DNA from: Eubacterium sp.
GTDB taxonomy: Bacteria; Bacillota; Clostridia; Lachnospirales; Lachnospiraceae
Reading direction: 5' to 3'
Assembly: GCA_017459945.1 (NCBI GenBank)
Contig: JAFUBZ010000049.1
Coordinates: 1 to 62,640, forward strand
Length of the DNA: 62,640 nt
Shown: positions 8,001 through 15,563 of the stretch, piece after piece
How the letters are laid out: each line of letters opens with the position of its first letter
How positions within the stretch are numbered: position 1 is the stretch's first letter
Made by a program: the position numbers and the translations under genes
Notes under the pieces: generated by a model
What the model saw: only the letters and a program-made list of their open reading frames with translations
Database searches by the model: none
What the model was told of the DNA's origin: nothing

Positions 8001-8965
8001 ATCATCTCATTCAAAAACGCTTCATAATCTGCCCGCGTCTTTGCTTTCCGAAGCTTCTTCATCGCTTTTTCAGAACCCGGGAACAGATCTTTCAGATAAG
8101 TCCAAAGCTCCTTCATCTTAAACATGACCTGGACATCACCGGACATTTCCCTGCTGTATTCACCAAACAATTCATCCAGAAACGGACGCAGTTCCTCTTT
8201 TGTAAGAACTGCGCTCTGGGGATCTCCACCTCCTTCGGCGCAATGCAATATCCGAAACAACGCTGGATTCCGTAATGCGCCCCGACCGATCATCACTGCG
8301 CCAAGATCCGGAAAATCCTCCTTCAGTCTCTCGACATCTTCGATCGTACACAGATCACCATTGAACACGACCGGATGCTCCAGTTCAAGATACATCTCAT
8401 GAAAGATCTCACGATGTACGGTTCCGCCATAGTATTCCTCCCGCAGCCTCGGATGAATGATAATCTCACAAAACGGATAGCGGTTAATAATCTCTGTCAG
8501 ACGCACTGCTTCTTTCACATCCGAAAAACCGATCCTGGTTTTCAGTGAAATTCCAGGCAACTCAACGAGCGCACCTGCTTTCTTTTCCAGCCTATCAAAC
8601 ACTTCCTCAAAAAAACGGTCCAGCCTGTCGGCATCTTCAAGCATCCCGGCGCCCTTGTGCCGTGTCACGACCGTCGCCGAGGGGCATCCGAGGTTTAAGT
8701 TCACTTCCCTATATCCCAGTTCCCCGAGTACTTCGACTGCCCAGACAAACTGCTCTGCCTGTGCCGTCATCACCTGTGGAATCAGCGTCAGTGTATCATT
8801 GTTTTCAGGTGCCACATCGCGCAGCTCTTTTTTCTTAAAATGAAAGGTCTGGTTGGCCACCAAAAACGGTGAATAATACCGGTCTGCGCCCGGGAAATAT
8901 TTTTGAAATGTATTCCGGAACGGATAGCCTGTGATCCCCTCCATCGGGGCAAAATAGTATTGCAT
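7997..8965 (-). CDS. tRNA-dihydrouridine synthase
   Basis: 322 aa. This FMN enzyme reduces uridines in the tRNA D-loop. The N-terminal barrel has YFAPMEGITGYPFRN, and NLNLGCPSATVV contains the catalytic cysteine, followed by KTRIG and the late IGRGALRNP motif. The ATG at 8965 is chosen because GAGGAC lies upstream; the codon before it is TTG. Which Dus class it belongs to cannot be settled here. It converges with the LysR gene, with a 4-nt overlap of the stop regions. Confidence 0.94.
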   Translation of the reverse strand: MQYYFAPMEGITGYPFRNTFQKYFPGADRYYSPFLVANQTFHFKKKELRDVAPENNDTLTLIPQVMTAQAEQFVWAVEVLGELGYREVNLNLGCPSATVVTRHKGAGMLEDADRLDRFFEEVFDRLEKKAGALVELPGISLKTRIGFSDVKEAVRLTEIINRYPFCEIIIHPRLREEYYGGTVHREIFHEMYLELEHPVVFNGDLCTIEDVERLKEDFPDLGAVMIGRGALRNPALFRILHCAEGGGDPQSAVLTKEELRPFLDELFGEYSREMSGDVQVMFKMKELWTYLKDLFPGSEKAMKKLRKAKTRADYEAFLNEMI

Positions 8966-9114
8966 CAAATTGTCCTCACTTACGAAAAACGTATCAGTCA
9001 GATTTTGATGATTGTATCGTTAACCTCAGGCCGTTGTCAAACACATCTTCAGCGTTTCCACATAACAAGACGCATATTATTCGAATCAAACCGGTTTTGA
9101 ATACTTTCCCATTT

Positions 9115-9897
9115 TTACGACAGCGCCACATCCAGCGCCATCATCAGCGCGAACCCCGCCGCGAACATCAATACGCCGGTATTCGAATGCTCGCCTGCTG
9201 ACATTTCCGGTATCAGTTCTTCCACCACCACATATAACATCGCCCCCGCAGCGAAGCTTAAAAGATACGGCATTGCAGGAACGATCAGTCCTGCTGCCAG
9301 AATCGTCAATACTGCACCAACCGGTTCAACCGCGCCTGACAGAACACCGTCACGAAACGCTCTGCCTTTGCTTTTTCCTTCTCCCTTTAACGGCATGGAA
9401 ATGATCGCGCCTTCCGGGAAATTCTGGATCGCGATACCAAGTGCAAGTGCCAATGCCCCGCCTGCTGAGATCCCTGCATTTCCGCTTAAGAATCCGGCAT
9501 ATACAACGCCTACAGCCATGCCCTCCGGGATGTTGTGCAGTGTCACAGCCAGTACCATTTTTGTAGTCCTTGGCAGCCTGCTTTTTGGCCCTTCCGCCTG
9601 ATCCGTATTCTGATGCAGATGCGGGATCAGCTTATCCAAAAGCAGCAGAAACAGGATGCCGATCCATAATCCGATGACTGCAGGCAAAAAGGAAAGGCGG
9701 CCGGTCACCTGCTCCATCGCCGGGATCAGAAGACTCCAGATTGAAGCCGCCACCATCACACCGGCTGCAAATCCTGTCAGCGCCCGCTGTACTTCTCTTT
9801 TTAATTGTTTTCTCATGAAGAATACACATGCTGCCCCGGCTGATGTGCCGATAAAGGGAAGCAGGATTCCTCTGATGAGATCTGTTGTTATAATCAT
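9115..9897 (-). CDS. ZIP-family divalent metal transporter
   Basis: 260 aa with about eight membrane segments. The two signature metal-site motifs are present: HNIPEG (residues 121-126) and QNFPEG (158-163). A histidine stretch (HLHQ, about 93-96) lies in the variable loop. ZIP proteins import Zn2+, Fe2+ or Mn2+; the form resembles bacterial ZupT. The promoter carries a GTTAG...CTAAC palindrome like those of metal-dependent DtxR/MntR repressors, which fits metal-controlled expression. The Shine-Dalgarno match is weak and distant, so the exact start is less certain. Confidence 0.9.
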   Translation of the reverse strand: MIITTDLIRGILLPFIGTSAGAACVFFMRKQLKREVQRALTGFAAGVMVAASIWSLLIPAMEQVTGRLSFLPAVIGLWIGILFLLLLDKLIPHLHQNTDQAEGPKSRLPRTTKMVLAVTLHNIPEGMAVGVVYAGFLSGNAGISAGGALALALGIAIQNFPEGAIISMPLKGEGKSKGRAFRDGVLSGAVEPVGAVLTILAAGLIVPAMPYLLSFAAGAMLYVVVEELIPEMSAGEHSNTGVLMFAAGFALMMALDVALS

Positions 9898-9952
9898 GTT
9901 ATCACGTCATATCCCTTACGGTATCCTGTAGTTCTTCTTTGTTATTATTTTG

Positions 9953-10004
9953 GTTAGTCTAGTCTAACTAATATGATAATACCATTTTTTTCAGTATGAA
10001 TCAA
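9953..10004 (-). promoter_or_regulatory. ZIP-gene promoter with DtxR/MntR-like operator
   Basis: On the minus strand -35 TTGATT (10004-9999), a 17-bp spacer and -10 TATTAT (9981-9976) form a strong promoter. Starting 8 bp downstream is a 16-bp near-palindrome, GTTAGTCTAGTCTAAC (9953-9968), symmetric at 14 of 16 positions and covering the transcription start. Its half-sites match the TTAG/CTAA pattern of metal-dependent DtxR-family repressors. No such repressor gene is in the window. Confidence 0.6.
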
Positions 10005-10031
10005 GCAATTACAATATAGACTGCAGTTTTG

Positions 10032-10079
10032 CCAATCTAAAGCCTAACATATTTTTCCAATCCAAAGCCCAACACATTT
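10032..10079. repeat. Two 23-bp direct repeats at 25-bp spacing upstream of the thioesterase promoter
   Basis: Units 10032-10054 and 10057-10079 match at 20 of 23 positions; all differences are C/T transitions. They end 2 bp before the -35 box of the thioesterase promoter. The 25-bp spacing places the copies on roughly the same DNA face, as expected for tandem activator sites. With the ZIP promoter they account for most of the 324-bp gap 9898-10221. Confidence 0.6.
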
Positions 10080-10081
10080 AT

Positions 10082-10110
10082 TTGACGCGATCAAAACAAG
10101 CGTATATACT
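10082..10110 (+). promoter_or_regulatory. Promoter of the acyl-CoA thioesterase gene
   Basis: -35 TTGACG (10082-10087), a 17-bp spacer and -10 TATACT (10105-10110). Transcription should start near 10117 and leave a leader of about 105 nt before the ATG at 10222. Confidence 0.7.
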
Positions 10111-10221
10111 ATATATTGTTCATTTTCTTGAACTAATTTACCTATAATCCGCATTCATTTATCTGACATAAATCGATATTAGACATTTATAAGAACTAAC
10201 AATGTAAAGGACACCACTGGT

Positions 10222-10671
10222 ATGAAAAAAGAAATCAAACCCTACTATCACAAAATACAGTATTATGAAACAGACGGCATGCGCATCGTCCACCACTCCA
10301 ACTATATCCGCTGGATGGAGGAAACCCGGACCGACTATCTGGTCCAGGCCGGATTCCCGTATGATGTGCTTGAAGAACGCGGAATCCTGTTTCCGGTTTT
10401 GTCTGTTTCCTGTGATTATAAGACGGCTGTCCCCTTTGGCGGGACTGTGAAGATTCAGATGCAGCTTGACTGGTTCGACGGTCTGCGCTACGGCGTATCC
10501 TACATCATGACCGATGCAGATGATGAGAGCATCGTTCACCTGACCGGAACGACTACACATTGCTTCCTCAATAAGGATCTGCGTCCGATGAGAATCAAAA
10601 AAGAAGCACCTGATGTATATCAGGCCTTCTGTGAATATGCCAATGAGCTGCGCGGCATGGCTGCCAAATGA
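10222..10671 (+). CDS. Hotdog-fold acyl-CoA thioesterase (4HBT/YbgC type)
   Basis: 149 aa, one hotdog domain. The start YYETDGMRIVHHSNYIRWME carries the 4HBT-type active-site region, with the Asp and the long central helix. Such enzymes hydrolyse short-chain or aromatic acyl-CoA; the true substrate is unknown. AAAGGAC precedes the ATG. The gene is monocistronic, with its own promoter, upstream direct repeats and a strong terminator. Confidence 0.9.
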   Translation: MKKEIKPYYHKIQYYETDGMRIVHHSNYIRWMEETRTDYLVQAGFPYDVLEERGILFPVLSVSCDYKTAVPFGGTVKIQMQLDWFDGLRYGVSYIMTDADDESIVHLTGTTTHCFLNKDLRPMRIKKEAPDVYQAFCEYANELRGMAAK

Positions 10672-10685
10672 AACTTCCCAAAAAC

Positions 10686-10723
10686 AAAAGGATGGATCTC
10701 ATAATCTGGATCCATCCTTTTTT
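10686..10723 (+). terminator. Terminator of the thioesterase gene
   Basis: Arms AAAAGGATGGATC and GATCCATCCTTTT form a 13-bp perfect stem with a T run, 15 bp after the stop codon. Confidence 0.9.
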
Positions 10724-10751
10724 ATTCCCATATTGGTAATTGCAAATCAAT

Positions 10752-11357
10752 CTATTTTTTCCCTGTCACAAGCATGTACCCATTTTCTTTTACATGGGTT
10801 TCAACATCCACAAAACCAATCTGCTCAAGCAGTTCTTTTAATTCCTCCGGCCGATAGACCTTGATGTCAAAGTTCACCTTATCCCAATCCATCCGCTCCG
10901 GTCCGTCCACTTCACAGAGGATCGCAAAGGTTCCGCCTGGCTTCAATACGCGAAGAATCTGTTTCATTCCGGCAGACAGATCCGGCCAGAAATAGACGGT
11001 TTCCACAGCCGTAACCAGGTCAAATTTGTCCGCATCATACGGTAATGCGCCAACGTCTCCCTCTTCGATAAAAGCGCGAAAATAAAGATCCGGCGCATTA
11101 TATTCACTTGCAGCCGCAACACAGTCAGCCGAATAATCGATCCCGTGCACCATGCTGTCCTTTGACAGGCGCAGCATTTCATAGATCGCAGCACCGCCGC
11201 CACATCCGACATCTAAGATCCACATCGCATGCTTCCACTCCAGAAACGAAAACGCCCAGTCCCTTAACGGTTTATGGGAATCATTCATTCTCTGTACCAT
11301 TTGACGGCCGCCCTCTCCGACCGGTTTCCCCGGGTTTGCTACTTTCCAGTCATCCAT
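10752..11357 (-). CDS. Class I SAM-dependent methyltransferase
   Basis: 201 aa. Motif I is WILDVGCGGG (about residues 46-55), followed by VHGIDYS and the post-motif VLKPGGTFAILCE, the layout of small-molecule methyltransferases. GGAGAGACAGG precedes the ATG. There is no operon partner; it converges with the thioesterase across that gene's terminator. The substrate is not inferable. Confidence 0.88.
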   Translation of the reverse strand: MDDWKVANPGKPVGEGGRQMVQRMNDSHKPLRDWAFSFLEWKHAMWILDVGCGGGAAIYEMLRLSKDSMVHGIDYSADCVAAASEYNAPDLYFRAFIEEGDVGALPYDADKFDLVTAVETVYFWPDLSAGMKQILRVLKPGGTFAILCEVDGPERMDWDKVNFDIKVYRPEELKELLEQIGFVDVETHVKENGYMLVTGKK

Positions 11358-11447
11358 AATCCTGTCTCTCCTTTGTCATAATTCTTTCTGTTGTCATTCA
11401 CTTCCGCGCTTCTTCAGAGTCAAAACCGACATTGACATCTGTCAGAT

Positions 11448-13625
11448 TCAATGTCCGAAAAATGATGTCTGCATCAGATAGACTTCTTCCCGCAATGCAC
11501 GTGCTTCCGATTCCGTCAGATCACCGTCAAAGCGCATCCTGCGGATCTGGTTGAGCTCCATCTCCAAGACATTTGCATCTACCTCATCCGCATACTGCAG
11601 CGCTTTTACAAACTGCTCTCCAGTCACGTTGCGTATGCCTTCCGGCAACGGCGTATTCACATCCCCGATCAGACGCATGGGACCCGTTTCACCGGCTCTG
11701 TACAGAAAACCGCAAAGCTCACGTTCCTTCGCTTCTGCATCAGCAGAATATTCCTGTCCGTAATGAATGCGTCCCCAGAGCGACTGCAGGGAAGCCTCAT
11801 GCTCTTCTAACAGAATATCCGCCACTTCTGCCCGCTCCGGTTCGTTTTCTTTTACTTCATTCAGATAATCGATCGCCGCATGCTCCAGCTCGATTGCAAA
11901 CAGACAGGTGTCATAATAGGTCCTTGCCACCTGATCATCATTATAATCACGCTTTTTCAGACGCACAAGTTTTAAGAAAATGCGACCCTTTCTGCTCTCA
12001 AACTTTGCTCCGGTATCTTCCATGCCGCCAAAGTAGCCCAGTGAAGCACGGATCTCACGCAGCAATGCATAAAACGGCGCCCGTTCTGCCACCGGAATGT
12101 CATAGGACTGTTTTTGGATCTCATCCGCTCTGTCCTGCTGGACCTTTGTGATCTCCTGCGCCATCTCCTCAACCATATCCCCACAGGCATCCAGCGACAG
12201 ACGCTCCCGCATCAGCCGCCTCCTGTAGCGCATCAGAGCCAGTCTGGCCGCCGGCGCATAGTCAGACTCCGCATACTCATCCAATGTCTGCCGCAGCTCT
12301 CTGATCACGCCCTCCAGTACACGAACTCTGGCTAGCTTCAGCTTTCGTTCCTTACTCTCGTCCACCACCTTTGGCGATAGTACCGGCAGAAAAATATCTG
12401 CGATCAAAAGTGTCAGCAGGATCACACCAGATGTCAGGAATATGATCAGATTTCTCTGCGGAAAAGCATTCCCATGCTGTGTATAAAGCGGGATCGTCAT
12501 GATGATGGAAAGCGTCACCGCACCTTTTGGCCCGGCGATTGTTGTTACAAGTGCTTCTTTTACTGTACGGCCGGGTGTTTTTATCCCCCGCAGGCCACTT
12601 TCAGGATCTTTGTAACGAAAGCCTCCCACAATCAGCCAGATCCATCGAACGACGATAATCAATGCTGTCACAGCAAACATGGCTGCAAAAACAACCGGGA
12701 TCCTGGTCCCGCCCATCGTTTCCGGATGCAGCACTTTTGGAAGCTGCATGCCCAGCATGACAAAGATCACGCCATTGATCAGGAAAACGATGACTTCCCA
12801 GAAGCTGTTCGAGACCATTTCTCTCTGGGCCGTTTCCGCCGGTACGATGTTTCCGCTGTGCTCCTGCATCAGAAGTCCTGCTGCAACCACAGCGAGAATT
12901 CCGCTCACATGCAGTTCCTCTGCTATGAGGAAGAGCAAAAACGGTGACAGCACTTCATAGATCACATGCATCGTCGTATTGACATATCCTCTACGCCGTA
13001 AAAACAGCATGCCGCGTTTTAACGCAAATCCGAGTACAAGCCCCACCGCGATACCGCCAAAAAACAGGACCGCAAACGATCCGACTGCCTCTTTCAGCGA
13101 AAAGGCACCTGTGACCGCTGCTGCAATCGCAAATTCAAATGAAACCACACCGGATGCATCATTGATCAGTGCTTCCCCTGAAAGCAACGTCTTCTGCCGC
13201 TTGTTTAAGCTGATCGTTGAACCAAGCGCGGAAACAGCCGCTGCATCCGTCGGTCCGAGCGCTGCCGTACAGGCGAATGCTGCCGCAAGCGGGATCGATG
13301 GGATGATCCAGTGCAGCGCAAATCCGGCGATCAGAACACTTGCGATGACCAGTGCGATCGCCATCGACAATACAGAGGTTTTGTTTTTCCAAAGTTGGAT
13401 GCGGTCGGATTCTTTTGCTTCGCGAAACAGAAGCGGCGCGATAAACAGCATCATAAACACTTCTGAATCGATGTAGACATTTGCCAGGTGTGGGATCACA
13501 AGCGCGATAACAAAGCCTACTGCGATCTGAATCAGCGGCAGGGACACTCTGGCGATCATCTGGTCCAGTGCCGAAGAGACCACAACGCATATTAATAAGA
13601 GCAATATCAGTTCGAGTACTTCCAT
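11448..13625 (-). CDS. CPA1-type Na+(K+)/H+ antiporter with long cytoplasmic tail
   Basis: 725 aa. The first 420 residues form about 12 membrane segments with the ion-binding signatures GPTDAAAVSALG and NDASGVVSFEF (the ND pair). The remaining 300 residues are soluble and charged, with helical repeats rich in Arg, Glu and Asp, probably a regulatory tail. CPA1 members exchange protons for Na+ or K+ in pH and salt homeostasis. AAGGA lies about 9 nt before the ATG. It follows rlmD by 28 nt and is probably cotranscribed with it. Confidence 0.92.
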   Translation of the reverse strand: MEVLELILLLLICVVVSSALDQMIARVSLPLIQIAVGFVIALVIPHLANVYIDSEVFMMLFIAPLLFREAKESDRIQLWKNKTSVLSMAIALVIASVLIAGFALHWIIPSIPLAAAFACTAALGPTDAAAVSALGSTISLNKRQKTLLSGEALINDASGVVSFEFAIAAAVTGAFSLKEAVGSFAVLFFGGIAVGLVLGFALKRGMLFLRRRGYVNTTMHVIYEVLSPFLLFLIAEELHVSGILAVVAAGLLMQEHSGNIVPAETAQREMVSNSFWEVIVFLINGVIFVMLGMQLPKVLHPETMGGTRIPVVFAAMFAVTALIIVVRWIWLIVGGFRYKDPESGLRGIKTPGRTVKEALVTTIAGPKGAVTLSIIMTIPLYTQHGNAFPQRNLIIFLTSGVILLTLLIADIFLPVLSPKVVDESKERKLKLARVRVLEGVIRELRQTLDEYAESDYAPAARLALMRYRRRLMRERLSLDACGDMVEEMAQEITKVQQDRADEIQKQSYDIPVAERAPFYALLREIRASLGYFGGMEDTGAKFESRKGRIFLKLVRLKKRDYNDDQVARTYYDTCLFAIELEHAAIDYLNEVKENEPERAEVADILLEEHEASLQSLWGRIHYGQEYSADAEAKERELCGFLYRAGETGPMRLIGDVNTPLPEGIRNVTGEQFVKALQYADEVDANVLEMELNQIRRMRFDGDLTESEARALREEVYLMQTSFFGH

Positions 13626-13653
13626 ATCGTATAATCCTTCACACAGGATCCCT

Positions 13654-15099
13654 TTAATCCTGCCTTTTTGATAAAAGCGCCACGGTTTCTACATTTGCCG
13701 TACCAGGAAACATGTCCACACAGCAAAGCCGTTTCACCTGATACCCGCCTGTTTGCAAGGGAACCAGATCTCTTGCCAGACTGGTTGGTTTACAGGAAAT
13801 ATAAAGGATCGAATCCACCCCATAGGAAATGATGTGGTTTAAGGCTTTCGGATGCACACCGTCACGCGGCGGATCGAGCACGATCAGATCCGGTTTCTCC
13901 GTAATCTCATCCAACACTTTCAGAACGTCGCCGGCAAGAAATTCACAGTTATCCAGCCCGTTCTTTTTCGCATTGATCCTGGCAGCATCCACTGCCTCTT
14001 CCACGATCTCTACACCGATCACTTTCTTAGCGGCCGGGGCGAGGAGCTGCGCGATCGTACCTGTCCCGCTGTAAAGATCATAAACCGTCTTATCAGAACC
14101 CGCCAGTTCATCTGAAATATACTCTCTCGCTGTTTCATACAGTACTTCCGCGCCAAGTGAATTGGTCTGGAAAAAAGAAAACGGTGTGATCGTAAAGGAC
14201 AATCCGAGGCAGGTTTCTTCAAACGAATCCTTGCCATACAGGACCTGTGTCCCTTCGTCTTTTACAACATCTGCTACGCTGTCGTTTGTGGTATGAAGAA
14301 TGCCGGCGATTTTCCCTTCCAAAGAGAGTTCGAGGATCGCAATACGCCATTCTGACAATAGTTTCTGTTCAAGCGACTCATATGCAACAGACGCATCTGC
14401 TTCAAGTGCCAGTGCAGCACCGGCCAACCCCTCGGCCCCCGTTGTTACCAGATCGATCAGGATCTCGCCTGTATATGCTGCCTTTCTGACCAGCAGATGC
14501 CTGAGATACCCATCATGCCGCATCCGATGAAAATGCGGTATTCCTTTTTCCGCAAAATAATCCCGTGTCGTCTGCAGGATCTTCCCGAAATCCGCATCCG
14601 CGATCCGGCATCCGGTCACGGGCACGATATCATAAAACGCGCCCCGCTTGTGCATCCCCACAGAAAGCGGTCCGTCTTTGTATTCATCACCAAAGGTATA
14701 TTCCATCTTATTGCGGTATCCGAACTGACGCGGACTCTCTTTGATTTCTTCAAACAGTTCATCCGCGTCCGGCAGCACGGGCCGCAGCAGCGACAGTACC
14801 TGCTCCTGCTTGATCTCAAGCTGCTTTTCATATGGAAGGCTCTGGTAGATGCATCCTCCACAGATTCCTGCGTGAACACACGCCGGCTCTGCCAGTTCAT
14901 CCTCTCCCAGTCCGGTCACGGACAGCAGATTCCCTTCCAGTTTCCCATGCTTCTTTTTGGTAAGGCAAAAAGAAACCGTCTGCCCCGGCAACGCATTTTT
15001 TACGACCACCGGCTCCGGTTCACCCTCTACATATACATATCCTTTATTCGGAAAGGTCATTTTTTCTACCTTTCCTTCATAAATCTCCCCTTTTTTCAC
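13654..15099 (-). CDS. rlmD: 23S rRNA (uracil-C5)-methyltransferase, RlmD/TrmA family
   Basis: 481 aa. An N-terminal TRAM domain (about 1-58) is followed by the Fe-S cluster motif CVHAGICGGC. The SAM site is VYDLYSGTGT, then VLDPPRDGVHP, and the catalytic cysteine is in YISCKPTSLARDL. The GTG at 15099 is the likely start, with AGAAGGG 7 nt upstream and a normal N-terminus (KKGEIYEGKVEKM); an in-frame TTG 15 codons upstream has no such support. RlmCD, which handles two sites in many Firmicutes, is equally possible. Confidence 0.92.
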   Translation of the reverse strand: MKKGEIYEGKVEKMTFPNKGYVYVEGEPEPVVVKNALPGQTVSFCLTKKKHGKLEGNLLSVTGLGEDELAEPACVHAGICGGCIYQSLPYEKQLEIKQEQVLSLLRPVLPDADELFEEIKESPRQFGYRNKMEYTFGDEYKDGPLSVGMHKRGAFYDIVPVTGCRIADADFGKILQTTRDYFAEKGIPHFHRMRHDGYLRHLLVRKAAYTGEILIDLVTTGAEGLAGAALALEADASVAYESLEQKLLSEWRIAILELSLEGKIAGILHTTNDSVADVVKDEGTQVLYGKDSFEETCLGLSFTITPFSFFQTNSLGAEVLYETAREYISDELAGSDKTVYDLYSGTGTIAQLLAPAAKKVIGVEIVEEAVDAARINAKKNGLDNCEFLAGDVLKVLDEITEKPDLIVLDPPRDGVHPKALNHIISYGVDSILYISCKPTSLARDLVPLQTGGYQVKRLCCVDMFPGTANVETVALLSKRQD

Positions 15100-15230
15100 G
15101 AATCGCCCTTCTTTAATTTGATCACAGGGATGCGAAATCCCCAATCTAACGTAATATACAAAAGGACTGCCGCATATTCCTTCATATGAGCAGTCCCTTT
15201 ACATGTTCAAGATTATTCAGACAACTTCTT

Positions 15231-15494
15231 TTATGCTTCGTCGTCTTCAAAAACCGGCTCTTTGATCTCAGCTACATCATCATCAAAGAAATCCTCATCA
15301 AAGTCATCATCGAAATCATCAAAATCATCCAGATAATCCGGTCTGAAGTAGCGGTATACGCAATACGCTACTACTGCTGCGATCGCAATCAGTCCGACGA
15401 TGATCAATATTGTCTTTAATTTGTCATCTTCTTCTTCTCTTTTGATCAGTTTTGCCAGTCTGGATAAAGCTGCCATATCTTCTACACTTCTCAT
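15231..15494 (-). CDS. Small single-pass membrane protein with acidic C-terminal tail
   Basis: 87 aa, unknown function. Residues 1-30 are charged (KREEEDDK). One membrane helix spans about 31-52 (ILIIVGLIAIAAVVAYCVY). The last 35 residues are extremely acidic (DDFDDFDDDFDEDFFDDD). The ATG at 15494 has AAGGAG 8-9 nt upstream. The tail would probably face the cytoplasm or bind cations. The gene stands alone between rlmD and pcrA. Confidence 0.75.
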   Translation of the reverse strand: MRSVEDMAALSRLAKLIKREEEDDKLKTILIIVGLIAIAAVVAYCVYRYFRPDYLDDFDDFDDDFDEDFFDDDVAEIKEPVFEDDEA

Positions 15495-15563
15495 AATATC
15501 CGCTCCTTTTTTCAATTCTAATGAACGCCCTATATATTAGTAACCTTCATGTAACCGAGTTTA

